Origin: Planctomycetales bacterium
GTDB lineage: Bacteria > Planctomycetota > Phycisphaerae > SM23-33
Direction of reading: 5' to 3'
Assembly: GCA_030592655.1 (NCBI GenBank)
Contig: JAUVIQ010000087.1
Location: 1 to 11,319 of the forward strand
Length of the DNA stretch: 11,319 nt
Shown: positions 1-7,213 of the stretch, piece by piece
Numbering within the stretch: the stretch's first letter is position 1
Layout: every line of letters starts with the position of its first letter
Made by a program: the position numbers and the translations under genes
Notes under the pieces: generated by a model
Databases searched by the model: none
What the model was told of the DNA's origin: nothing
The model's input: the letters and a program-made list of their open reading frames with translations, nothing else

Positions 1-1
1 A

Positions 2-505
2 GCCCCCGGCAACTACGACCCCGCCAGCCGGTCGCTCCTGACGACGTTCGCCCTGGGTCGCTGGGCCAACGGAAGCAGCGACTACACGGGGAAGTGGTGC
101 TACGTCTCCAGCACCGGCATGCACCCGGATCACTCCCCTGCCCGCGACCCGGTTCGCACGTGGGTCAGCCCTATCAACGGCAAGGTCGATATCGAAGGCA
201 CAATGAGTTTCAACCAGCCCGCCGGCAGTACCCACGACGGCGTTGTCGGATACATCCACCTGGGCGCAATGCAATTATGGTCGAAATCGCTCACTCCCAG
301 CGCGACAGGGGATTCTGAAGACTTTCTCCTCGAAGACGTGGAAGTCAGCATCGGTGACAAGATCGCCTTCCGGTTGAACCCTAACGGCGAGCGGTGGTCC
401 GACGGAACTACCTTCAACCCGACGATCACCTATGTGCCTGAACCGATAATCATTTCGTTACTGTCCGTTGGCGGTCTGTTGTTGCTTCGCCGCCGCCGCG
501 CTTGA
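2..505 (+). CDS. PEP-CTERM sorting-domain protein, C-terminal part (5' end outside window)
   Basis: The frame is open from the window edge, and 167 residues are visible before the TGA at 503-505. The protein ends in a PEP-CTERM signal: VPEP at visible residues 145-148, a hydrophobic stretch (IIISLLSVGGLLLL) and a terminal RRRR cluster. In known systems this tail is recognised by an exosortase, which processes the exported protein at the cell surface. The part before it looks like an all-beta domain of planctomycete surface proteins: a W-x-SP-x-x-G-x-V-x-I-x-G strand pattern near visible residues 56-68, then DGVVGYIHLG and GDKIAFRLNPNG. I recognise this pattern but cannot name the domain. No exosortase gene is in the window, and the start is not visible. 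The gene converges on the phosphate transporter gene. Sorting-tail call is strong; the protein's role is unknown. Confidence 0.88.
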   Translation, partial: APGNYDPASRSLLTTFALGRWANGSSDYTGKWCYVSSTGMHPDHSPARDPVRTWVSPINGKVDIEGTMSFNQPAGSTHDGVVGYIHLGAMQLWSKSLTPSATGDSEDFLLEDVEVSIGDKIAFRLNPNGERWSDGTTFNPTITYVPEPIIISLLSVGGLLLLRRRRA

Positions 506-513
506 TACTGTTG

Positions 514-556
514 CCGGGTGGTCGTGGCCGGAAGTGTTCGCAGCCACGACCACCGG
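514..556. terminator. Hairpin between convergent genes, probable bidirectional terminator
   Basis: The arm at 517-528 (GGTGGTCGTGGC) pairs perfectly with 543-554 (GCCACGACCACC). Two further pairs (514-515 with 555-556) follow after a one-base bulge at 516, and the loop is 14 bases. It lies between the stop at 505 (+) and the stop at 563 (-). There is no clear T run on either side, so it is not a textbook intrinsic terminator. Position and stem strength are the support; it could instead be a 3'-end stabilising hairpin. Confidence 0.55.
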
Positions 557-562
557 ACAACC

Positions 563-2275
563 TTACGCCTCTTCGTTGGTGTCGGCGGGTTCCTGCTCGG
601 TTTTTCCGTCCCACTGGAGTCCGCCGAGGACGCCCTGGGCGATGTTGGTCAGGTGGTCGCCGATCTTTTCCAGGTTATCGACGAAATCGACGAACAGCAG
701 TCCCACCATTGCTGAGCATGTCCCTTCGCTGAGTCGCCGAACGTGGCTTCGGCGGAGTTCCATCTGCATTCGATTGATAGTTTCTTCGTGTTTGAAGGAT
801 TCCTCGGCTGCGGAAAGGTCGTTATTTCCGATGGCGGCAAGGATGTCGTCGAACATCTGATAGACTTCATCTCGCATTTTGCCCATTTCTTCGGTGGCCG
901 ATTGACTGAAAGTGAGTTTCTGGTCGAATTTACGGACGGCGATCTCCGTGATATTGACCGCGTGGTCGCCGATGCGCTCGACGTCGTTGACCGTATGGAG
1001 CAAGACGGGCAATTCGTTGGCTGCTTCGGGCGAGAGCGTCTGCTGGGACAGTTCCACGAGATAACGCGTAATCTCGGTCTGAAAATCGTCCACGGCGTCT
1101 TCTTTTATTGCGACACGTTTCAATGCGGCACGGTCGTCGTGTCGTACAGCGGTACTGGCATCGTCGAGGGCGTCACGGGCGGTTTCGGCCATGCGTACCA
1201 GTTCCCGCCTGGCCTGGTCCATCGCCACCGGTGGTGTCGCCAGCAGGTTCCGGTCAAGCGTTACCGGCTGCATCTGGATGTCGCCCTTGCGGGCAGGGAG
1301 AATCCGCACAACCACCTTCTCCAGAAGTCCGACCAGCGGCAGAAACATCAGGGCGTTGGCGACGTTGAATACACTGTGGGCGGCGGCAATTTCAAGTCCG
1401 ATTGTCCCGAACCCGAGCGACCAGGGGGTGATGTGGTTAACGATAGTTGGAAACCAACCCAAATATACAAAAGGAAGTATCCAGCAGACGCCGAGGACAT
1501 TAAACATTGTGTGCGCCATAGCGGCCCGTCGGGCGTTGACGTTTGACCGAAGGGCTGCGAGTTGGGCGGTGATGGTCGTACCGATATTGTCGCCGAGTAC
1601 GAACGGGATTGCGATGCGAAAGGCTGTTTCCGGGTCGCCGCCGAAAAGACCCTGGATTGCAAGTAACTGAATAATCGCAATCGAGGCGGAACTGCTCTGG
1701 ATAAGCAGGGTGATGCCGGTGCCGGCCAGGACCGCCAGGATCGGCCTGTCACCGATGGATATAAGGAAGTTCCTGACGGATTCGCTTCCTTGCAACGGGT
1801 CAAAAGCGTCTTTCATAAAACCGATACCGACGAACAGGATGCCGAATCCAAGTAGTATCTGACCGATGTGTTTGGTCCGCTGCCTCTTACCGACAAATTG
1901 AACGACCATGCCCAGCGCGATAATCGGCAAGGCGTAAAGGGAAAGTTTCAGGAACTCCAATCCGGTGGCTACGCCTACCAGCCACGCTGTCATTGTCGTA
2001 CCGATATTAGCGCCCATAACGACGCAGATGGCCTGCTTGAGGCTCAGCAGCGCCGCATTGACCAGGCCGACGACCATAACGCTTGTGGCGGAACTGGATT
2101 GAATCAGGCAGGTAACGCCCGCACCTGTCAACAGGCCTAGAATCGGATTGGACGTCATCTTCTCAAGTAAGTGTCGCAGGCGATTTCCCGCAACCTTCTT
2201 GAGTCCCTCCGAAAGCATACCCATACCAAACAGGAACAGCGCCAGTCCGCCAACGATTTCGAAAATCATGTCCAT
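563..2275 (-). CDS. Na+/phosphate cotransporter family protein with C-terminal PhoU domain
   Basis: A 570-residue inner-membrane carrier of the Na/Pi cotransporter (NptA/YjbB-like) family, which moves inorganic phosphate with sodium. The inverted-repeat signature of the family is clear: QSSSATS at residues 59-65 and QSSSAS at 193-198, with the paired motifs GANIGTT at 88-94 and GDNIGTT at 228-234. Hydrophobic segments fill residues 1-325. Residues about 350-550 form a soluble helical PhoU domain with both metal-site motifs, DVERIGDH (431-438) and DNLEKIGDH (533-541). Length is usual for carriers fused to PhoU. The start ATG (2275-2273) shares one base with the nrdR stop (TAATG), which supports this start over the Met at residue 3 and suggests translational coupling. 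In E. coli YjbB mainly exports phosphate, so direction cannot be read from sequence. Family assignment is firm. Confidence 0.93.
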   Translation of the reverse strand: MDMIFEIVGGLALFLFGMGMLSEGLKKVAGNRLRHLLEKMTSNPILGLLTGAGVTCLIQSSSATSVMVVGLVNAALLSLKQAICVVMGANIGTTMTAWLVGVATGLEFLKLSLYALPIIALGMVVQFVGKRQRTKHIGQILLGFGILFVGIGFMKDAFDPLQGSESVRNFLISIGDRPILAVLAGTGITLLIQSSSASIAIIQLLAIQGLFGGDPETAFRIAIPFVLGDNIGTTITAQLAALRSNVNARRAAMAHTMFNVLGVCWILPFVYLGWFPTIVNHITPWSLGFGTIGLEIAAAHSVFNVANALMFLPLVGLLEKVVVRILPARKGDIQMQPVTLDRNLLATPPVAMDQARRELVRMAETARDALDDASTAVRHDDRAALKRVAIKEDAVDDFQTEITRYLVELSQQTLSPEAANELPVLLHTVNDVERIGDHAVNITEIAVRKFDQKLTFSQSATEEMGKMRDEVYQMFDDILAAIGNNDLSAAEESFKHEETINRMQMELRRSHVRRLSEGTCSAMVGLLFVDFVDNLEKIGDHLTNIAQGVLGGLQWDGKTEQEPADTNEEA

Positions 2276-2826
2276 TATTTTTGGGCTTTTTGTTCCTGAT
2301 CCGTTGACTGTGCTGATTTCGAATCCGTATCACTCGCGTCGAACAATATCTTCTGGTCGGGGTCTTCGTCCGGTATGTCGCGGACTACCTTCGCTTGCTC
2401 GATTAATTCCCCGACGTCCTCGAATTCGCGATAGACGCTGGCGAAGCGAATGAAGGCGACCTTGTCGGTCTTACGCAGACAATCGCTTGCCATATCGCCG
2501 ATGAACGAGGAGGGAACGTCCTTCTCGTAGTTGCGGAAGATGCCTTCCTCGATAATCTCAACGATTTGCATGAGTTGCTTATCGCTTACGGGGCGTTTAT
2601 AGCAGGCCTTCTGAAGCCCGGACAGGAGACGCTGACGGTCGTAGGGTACGCGCGAACTGTCCTTTTTGATTACGATGATGCGGGTGGTTTCTTCGACTCG
2701 CTCGTAGGTGGTGAACCGACGGTTGCAGGCCAGGAATTGTCGGCGTCGGCGCACAGCCTGGCCGCCTTCGCTGCTGCGAGAGTCGATAACCTTATCATCA
2801 TCACCACCGCAAAACGGACATTGCAT
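2275..2826 (-). CDS. nrdR: Transcriptional repressor NrdR (ribonucleotide reductase regulator), atypical zinc ribbon
   Basis: NrdR represses ribonucleotide reductase genes in response to ATP/dATP bound in its ATP-cone. The N-terminal zinc ribbon begins MQCPFCGG and includes VIDSR (13-17), RRRR (26-29) and RRFTTYERVE (36-45). The ATP-cone covers about residues 49-139 (YDRQRLLSGL, YKRPVS, DKVAFIRFASVYREF). Normal NrdR has four zinc cysteines, CxxC near positions 3/6 and 31/34. Here C3, C6 and C34 are present, but position 31 is Phe (codon TTC, 2736-2734). The protein has 183 residues against about 150-160 usually; the extra 30 or so are a hydrophilic, acidic and Gln/Lys-rich tail. The ATG sits after a weak purine stretch (GAGAG). 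It is the first gene of a pair with the phosphate carrier. No ribonucleotide reductase gene is present here. Identity is firm; function is uncertain because of the missing ligand. Confidence 0.93.
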   Translation of the reverse strand: MQCPFCGGDDDKVIDSRSSEGGQAVRRRRQFLACNRRFTTYERVEETTRIIVIKKDSSRVPYDRQRLLSGLQKACYKRPVSDKQLMQIVEIIEEGIFRNYEKDVPSSFIGDMASDCLRKTDKVAFIRFASVYREFEDVGELIEQAKVVRDIPDEDPDQKILFDASDTDSKSAQSTDQEQKAQK

Positions 2827-2843
2827 CGCAAAACTCTCAAATC

Positions 2844-2909
2844 ATTGCAGATTGTGGATTGCGGATTTCGGATTGAAAAACGGATGCAAAAAACCCGAAT
2901 TCCACAATC
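2844..2909. repeat. Tandem 7-bp array with a distal inverted arm, upstream of nrdR
   Basis: Five 7-bp units run head to tail from 2844 to 2878: ATTGCAG, ATTGTGG, ATTGCGG, ATTTCGG, ATTGAAA. Part of the array is also an inverted-repeat arm: GATTGTGGA (2850-2858) pairs with TCCACAATC (2901-2909), and TTCGG (2867-2871) with CCGAA (2895-2899). On the minus strand this sits between the stop of the 2961-4718 gene and the nrdR start. It could act as a 3' hairpin for the first gene or lie in the nrdR leader. Function is unknown. Confidence 0.6.
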
Positions 2910-2960
2910 ATCATATAGGGGTCGTAAGGTAAGATATACACCTACATATTGAGCGTCAAG

Positions 2961-4718
2961 TCAATTTCCGATCACTTCGCTGGCGGGGGGCTTTTCACCG
3001 AGGAGAATATGAACCAGAAAGACATTACCGGTCGCTGTTTCCTTGGGAGTGTCCTCTTTTACCTTAGGCCTGCGACTACTGGTGGATTTTTTTCGCCCAT
3101 GCGTGCTTTTCGGGTCAATCCAGGCCAACAGGTCAGACGATGTTATAAAATCGCTTTTTCCACAGCCATTTTCCTGCGGCCTGGTGCGTGAGGTCAACAG
3201 ACCCGAAAACACACCATCGACCATGACAATACCCATACTTTCGCCCGGAAGCAGCGCCGATTTACTGAGAGTTACGCCATCGGGCTTGGCCTGCGTAACA
3301 GTTGCCTGGCCGAGGCGTATTTGCGTTCCCATCTGCCTGTAGAGATTGCTTGCCCGGACAGTTACGACCTGGTCGGTTTTCAGGGGTTTGATTTTTTCGA
3401 TGTCCACCGGCGTGAATGTTGCGCCGTCGGTATGGATTATCGCCAGAGGCAGTTCGGGTCTTTTTCCGCGCCGACTTCGACTGCTGGTGCGTCTTTTCCA
3501 TGCCCGCACGATCTTATTCGGAGCGATCTGGACGTATATTATCCCCGCTCCGGCGATTGCGTCTTTATCGACCAGCAGCGACGTTTCCGAAATGGGTATC
3601 GCAAGTGCCTGTTTGCTGATGATCCGGTCATACGGGGCCAGGAACGGAGCAAAATGCGTATCGGGCTGCTGCTTGTCGTCGCTGTCGCTCCCGGGCCGAT
3701 TGTACGACCGCTTCTGCCAGTCCTTCCCCGGCATCAGCCAGGCTATACTTTTGTTTTTGCTTTTCTTAATGCTTTTGGGTTTTTCGTACCGGTTCAGCAG
3801 GTCCTGCGCCTTCAGGTATATTTTGTCGCCCAGTTTTGCTCCCGGAACGTCCTTCATCGCAGCCTCTACCAATCGAATAGTGTCATACGTATCATCCCGC
3901 AGTTCCAGGCAGATGACGAATTCAGCCAGTGCATCCAATGGCCGATCTAGTTTCGACAGTGCGATCCCGCGTCCCTGGTGGAAGGCAGCCACCAGCGGTT
4001 CGGCGCGTATACAGCGAGCGAATCCACGTTCCGCCTTTTTGTAACTCCTCTTACGCATGTCCAGAACGGCGGTGAAAAAGTCCCGCATCACTGCATCCGG
4101 CGCCGAAGCGACAGCGGCTGCGTATTCCCGCTCGGTGCTTGTGTGCAGTTTCCTCTTTTTCGACCGGTTGGAGCCTGTTCTGTCTGATAGGCTCTGGGCC
4201 TGTCGTGCGAATGTGTTACCCTGTCGGAGACGTTTCTCAAAAGTTGCGCGTCGCTGCCGCTGCTGGGCGCGTGTGAGCCACCTCTGCCCAAGTCTGCGTT
4301 TGCCGTCATGTGCGGTGATTTTCCATTGTCGAAGCTGCTTGCGCATCGTGTCGGTACCGGACTTGGGTAGCAACTCTATCTGACGGGAAAGCATAAAGAC
4401 AATCGGCTCGGGCAGCGTCGCCTCATTAATATTCCAACGCCGGACGCGGGCAATGCTGGGATTAATCGGTTTGTGGTCGTCGGACGGTGTGGCCGGCGCG
4501 GAAGCCGGCATAGTCGTACCCGTACCGTAGGCAACGTAGATGACGTCGGCCTTATCGACAGGAAAGGTTCCGTTGGGCGTCTCGATGATGTATTTATCAC
4601 CTTTTTCGGTAACTTTCCCGACGAGTTGCGTCCTGTCGCGTTTGTAGATAATATCGCCGGCAGCAACGGCTGCGAGCATCAAACCCACCAAAACGACCAA
4701 TATCGGTACTTTCCGCAT
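2961..4718 (-). CDS. Exported protein with TPR-like helices and a degenerate trypsin-like domain
   Basis: I do not recognise a named family. The proposed start is the ATG at 4718-4716 (585 residues). It follows AAGGAAAGG (4735-4727) by 8 bases and opens directly on a signal peptide (MRKVPILVVLVGLMLAAVAAG). An in-frame ATG at 4790 would add 24 non-hydrophobic residues and hide the signal. Visible regions: a short beta segment (about 22-64), a charged Gln/Arg-rich region, TPR-like helices (about 197-276), and a beta-rich domain (about 355-535). The last resembles a trypsin-like fold: a SLLVDKD strand, then strands where the His and Asp should be, then PGESMGIVMVDGVFSG (GESMG at 492-496) where GxSGG would fall. 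No convincing catalytic His or Asp is seen, so if the fold is right it is probably inactive. Two Arg/Lys/Ser-rich stretches (about 408-421, 537-552) look disordered. ORF is firm; the fold is inference. Confidence 0.8.
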   Translation of the reverse strand: MRKVPILVVLVGLMLAAVAAGDIIYKRDRTQLVGKVTEKGDKYIIETPNGTFPVDKADVIYVAYGTGTTMPASAPATPSDDHKPINPSIARVRRWNINEATLPEPIVFMLSRQIELLPKSGTDTMRKQLRQWKITAHDGKRRLGQRWLTRAQQRQRRATFEKRLRQGNTFARQAQSLSDRTGSNRSKKRKLHTSTEREYAAAVASAPDAVMRDFFTAVLDMRKRSYKKAERGFARCIRAEPLVAAFHQGRGIALSKLDRPLDALAEFVICLELRDDTYDTIRLVEAAMKDVPGAKLGDKIYLKAQDLLNRYEKPKSIKKSKNKSIAWLMPGKDWQKRSYNRPGSDSDDKQQPDTHFAPFLAPYDRIISKQALAIPISETSLLVDKDAIAGAGIIYVQIAPNKIVRAWKRRTSSRSRRGKRPELPLAIIHTDGATFTPVDIEKIKPLKTDQVVTVRASNLYRQMGTQIRLGQATVTQAKPDGVTLSKSALLPGESMGIVMVDGVFSGLLTSRTRPQENGCGKSDFITSSDLLAWIDPKSTHGRKKSTSSRRPKVKEDTPKETATGNVFLVHILLGEKPPASEVIGN

Positions 4719-4828
4719 GTGATATACCTTTCCTTCAGCGATCACAATGATTCTACCGTGTTTAACGCCTTTTTGCGCGAAGCGTTTCATTAAATCCCGC
4801 TGCTTGACTTACCTGGTGGGGCCAACCG

Positions 4829-4930
4829 GCTAGCCGCGACCGGTAGGGAGCGGACAACGGGCAGCATGATGGTTACTGTCGGTACACCTGCTCGCTTCAT
4901 GTTGTCCGCTCGCTTCCGCTCGCGGCTAGC
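4829..4930. repeat. Inverted repeat with 30-bp arms, REP/MITE-like
   Basis: The left arm (4829-4858) begins GCTAGCCGCGA and ends GAGCGGACAAC. The right arm (4901-4930) is its reverse complement at 27 of 30 positions. The spacer is 42 bases. Both outer ends are the palindrome GCTAGC. The arms contain an AGCGGAAGCGAGCGG-like motif typical in style of extragenic palindromes. No target-site duplication is visible. It lies between divergent genes, within the region where both promoters should be. Confidence 0.8.
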
Positions 4931-4996
4931 AGGCGGGGCGAGACTCCATTCGATTGCTTGACCATCCCGGCGTCGTTCCTTACGATAGCCGCATCC

Positions 4997-5878
4997 ATGA
5001 AGACACGGGCATTCAAACTGAGTTGTATGGATTTCGACGACTTTTCGCTCGCCGGCTACAGCGTCGCGGGCGAGGAGTCCGTCATAGTGATCCCCGAACT
5101 GGACGTGGTTTTCGACATAGGACGCTGCCCGCGCGAAGCCATGCGCGTCGATCACGTACTACTGAGCCACGGACACATGGACCACGCCGCCGGTATCGCC
5201 TACTACTTCAGCCAGCGTGATTTCCAGGGAATCGGCGGCGGGGTCGCACTGGTGGCCCATTCCATCGTCGCTCCGCTGGAGAACCTGATGGACGCGGTCG
5301 CTCGCGTCGAAGGCCATCCTTCGCCGCTTAAGTTCGTCGGTATGGACGACGGCGACGACTACGAAATCCGCCGAGGCCTGGTCGCGCGGGCATTTGCAAC
5401 GCGGCACATTGGAAACTCGCTGGGATTTTCGCTTATAGACGTCCGCCAAAAACTCAAGGACGAATTCATAGGCCTGGCCGGGCCTGAACTTGTCGAACTC
5501 AAGAAAAAGGGTGTCGAAATTACCCGCAGGGTCGAGATACCGCTGGTAACTTACCTCGGCGATACAGCCAGATCCAACTACTCCGCCATACCGCATGTCC
5601 GCGACTCGAAAGTGCTGCTGATTGAGTGTACGTTTTTCGATGACGACCACATCAGCCGGGCGCGTGCGGGCAAGCATTTGCACGTGAACGATCTGGCTGA
5701 AGTGCTCGAAGGGATGAACAATGAGCGGATCGTCCTGACGCACGTAACCCGCAGGACGAACCTGTCGGAGGCGCGGAGTATCCTGAAAACAAACCTTCCC
5801 GCCGACATCCGCGAGCGAGTTACATTCCTTATGTCGTGGAAGCATATTCAGGATGAGAACGCGAATTCGCGCGAATAA
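4997..5878 (+). CDS. RNase Z-like metallo-beta-lactamase-fold hydrolase (plant-type short form)
   Basis: A 293-residue cytoplasmic MBL-fold enzyme. The metal-binding set is complete: HGHMDH (H58, H60, D62, H63), H137 in the FATRHIGNS segment, D189 in TYLGDTAR, and H249 in VLTHVTRR. The N-terminal VFDIGRCP strand just before the HxHxDH motif matches the short RNase Z proteins of plants (TRZ1/TRZ2 type), which cut the 3' trailer from tRNA precursors. The segment KDEFIGLAGPELVELKKKGVEI occupies the place of the bacterial GPLxGKLKRG segment, and no long flexible arm is obvious. A TTG at 4958 is in frame, but the ATG at 4997 fits the domain boundary better; neither has a clear ribosome binding site. 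The final codons and TAA lie inside a GCGAAT repeat array. The Gfo/Idh gene follows 75 bases later. Substrate is not proven; a non-tRNA hydrolase role is possible. Confidence 0.82.
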   Translation: MKTRAFKLSCMDFDDFSLAGYSVAGEESVIVIPELDVVFDIGRCPREAMRVDHVLLSHGHMDHAAGIAYYFSQRDFQGIGGGVALVAHSIVAPLENLMDAVARVEGHPSPLKFVGMDDGDDYEIRRGLVARAFATRHIGNSLGFSLIDVRQKLKDEFIGLAGPELVELKKKGVEITRRVEIPLVTYLGDTARSNYSAIPHVRDSKVLLIECTFFDDDHISRARAGKHLHVNDLAEVLEGMNNERIVLTHVTRRTNLSEARSILKTNLPADIRERVTFLMSWKHIQDENANSRE

Positions 5879-5896
5879 AGCGAATAACGCGAATAG
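5861..5896. repeat. GCGAAT-unit array spanning the stop codon of the RNase Z-like gene
   Basis: GCGAAT occurs at 5861, 5871, 5880 and 5889, a period of 10, 9 and 9 bases. The array starts inside the coding sequence, encodes the last residues (ANSRE) and supplies the TAA at 5876-5878. A related 9-base unit, GCGAACAAC, occurs in reverse orientation near 11062-11079. Confidence 0.65.
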
Positions 5897-5953
5897 AAAC
5901 AGATTAAGTTGGTAAAAACGGATGGTAGAAGAGTAATGGGAGAACAATAAACA

Positions 5954-7144
5954 GTGGCTAAAGCGAAAAAGATACGTGTCGGTATTGTCGGTGCGGGGTT
6001 TGCCGCTGGGTTTCATCTTGAATCCTTACGGCGGGTATATGGCTACGAGGTCGAATTGGCGGGGGTTACGTCGCTTCGTGAAGAAAGCCGGAAGAAATTC
6101 GGGGCTGAACATGGGATTCCCGTTTTCGATAACGTCGAGGCTATGCTTGAGCATATCGACGTGCTGGACATATGCTCCCCGCCGTATGTGCACGAGGAAG
6201 GTATCCTCGCCGCAGCCTCGGCTGGGGTAGGGATTATCTGCGAAAAGCCGCTGACGGGTTGCTTCGGGCCGGTGGGGGCGGGGGATGAGTTTTTCGGAAA
6301 CCAGGCTGACAAGGCCCAGATGCTCGAAGAGGTCATCGCCCGGCTACAGCGTATCGCAAAGGCGGTGCGGGATAATAACGTCGTTCTGGGGTATGCCGAG
6401 AATTACGTCTATGCCCCAAGCATCCAGAAAGAGCGCGAGATTATCGAGAAGACCAGCGCGCAGGTTCTTCGGATGGTCGGGGAGGAGTCGCACAACGGCT
6501 CGGCTTCTCCGGTGTACGGTATCTGGCGTTTCGCCGGTGGTGGGGCGCTGGTGGGGAAGGCGTGTCATCCCCTTGGGGGCGTGCTTTATCTTAAGGAGGC
6601 GGAAGGCTTGGCGCGAAACGGACAAGCCATCAGGCCCGTCAGCGTCAGTGCTCGCGTTCACGAAATCACGCGCCTTCCCAATTACAGGGACGCGGGGTTC
6701 ATCCGCACCGATTATCACGACATCGAAGATTACGGCATCATGCACGTCGTTTTCGAGGACGGTACGGTGGCTGACGTTATCGCCAGCGAACTGTCGCTCG
6801 GCGGGCTTACCGATTACGTCGAGGTCTTCGCAAACAATCACCGGACACTCTGCCGTATCAGCCCGACCAACCTTGTCGATACGTTCAATCCGCACGGGCC
6901 TCAGTATGAGGATATTTACACCATCGAGAAGATAAGCACGAAGGAGGGATGGTCCCCAGCCGCTCCCGACGAGAATTTTACCGTGGGATACCACGCCGAG
7001 ATGCAGGATTTCATATCATGTGTAGCCACCGGCGCTAAACCTCAGGCGGGGCTTGAGTTGGCATTGGACACAATAGCGACAATCTACGCCGCATATCTGT
7101 CGAACGAAAATGACGGGAGAGACACGGAAATACCAAGGCTTTAG
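5954..7144 (+). CDS. Gfo/Idh/MocA family NAD(P)-dependent oxidoreductase
   Basis: A 396-residue dehydrogenase of the family that oxidises or reduces sugars, inositols and related compounds. The Rossmann segment is VGIVGAGFAAGFH (9-21), a GxGxxA-type dinucleotide site. CEKPL (96-100) carries the family's catalytic-site lysine K98. The C-terminal alpha/beta domain contains GGGALVGKACHPLGG (195-209), with H205 where the family's active-site His usually lies. The GTG at 5954-5956 is the chosen start: GGGAGA (5938-5943) lies 10 bases upstream and any later start would damage the nucleotide site. Family members are usually 330-400 residues, so it is full length. The glycine-rich insertion at about 102-118 (GCFGPVGAGDEFFGN) is a little unusual. 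Substrate cannot be told; no sugar transport or catabolic gene is adjacent. It may be co-transcribed with the RNase Z-like gene. Confidence 0.93.
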   Translation: MAKAKKIRVGIVGAGFAAGFHLESLRRVYGYEVELAGVTSLREESRKKFGAEHGIPVFDNVEAMLEHIDVLDICSPPYVHEEGILAAASAGVGIICEKPLTGCFGPVGAGDEFFGNQADKAQMLEEVIARLQRIAKAVRDNNVVLGYAENYVYAPSIQKEREIIEKTSAQVLRMVGEESHNGSASPVYGIWRFAGGGALVGKACHPLGGVLYLKEAEGLARNGQAIRPVSVSARVHEITRLPNYRDAGFIRTDYHDIEDYGIMHVVFEDGTVADVIASELSLGGLTDYVEVFANNHRTLCRISPTNLVDTFNPHGPQYEDIYTIEKISTKEGWSPAAPDENFTVGYHAEMQDFISCVATGAKPQAGLELALDTIATIYAAYLSNENDGRDTEIPRL

Positions 7145-7150
7145 AATAGG

Positions 7151-7198
7151 CCACGCCGTCCGGACGGTGGTGCGAACCTTACCGTAGCGACCGGTTCG
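7151..7198. terminator. Palindromic hairpins between convergent genes, possible terminator
   Basis: A perfect 12-base palindrome, CCGTCCGGACGG, lies at 7156-7167, and a second small stem pairs CGAACC (7173-7178) with GGTTCG (7193-7198). They sit between the oxidoreductase stop (7144, +) and the stop of the small minus-strand gene (7214). There is no T run on the plus-strand side. Weak support beyond position. Confidence 0.35.
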
Positions 7199-7213
7199 TC
7201 AAGCCCGGACCTT

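Noticed and set aside
743..1546. Long plus-strand open frame (267 codons) opposite the phosphate transporter
   Set aside because: It lies fully antisense to a gene with clear Na/Pi and PhoU motifs, has no recognisable domain and is the usual shadow of a GC-rich reading frame.
4719..4790. Upstream ATG at 4790 as start of the exported TPR-like protein
   Set aside because: It would put 24 charged residues before a clear signal peptide; the ATG at 4718 has a strong ribosome binding site at the right distance.
5159..6016. Minus-strand open frame (285 codons) across the RNase Z-like gene and the next start
   Set aside because: It runs antisense through the metal-binding motifs and the repeat array, and shows no protein features.
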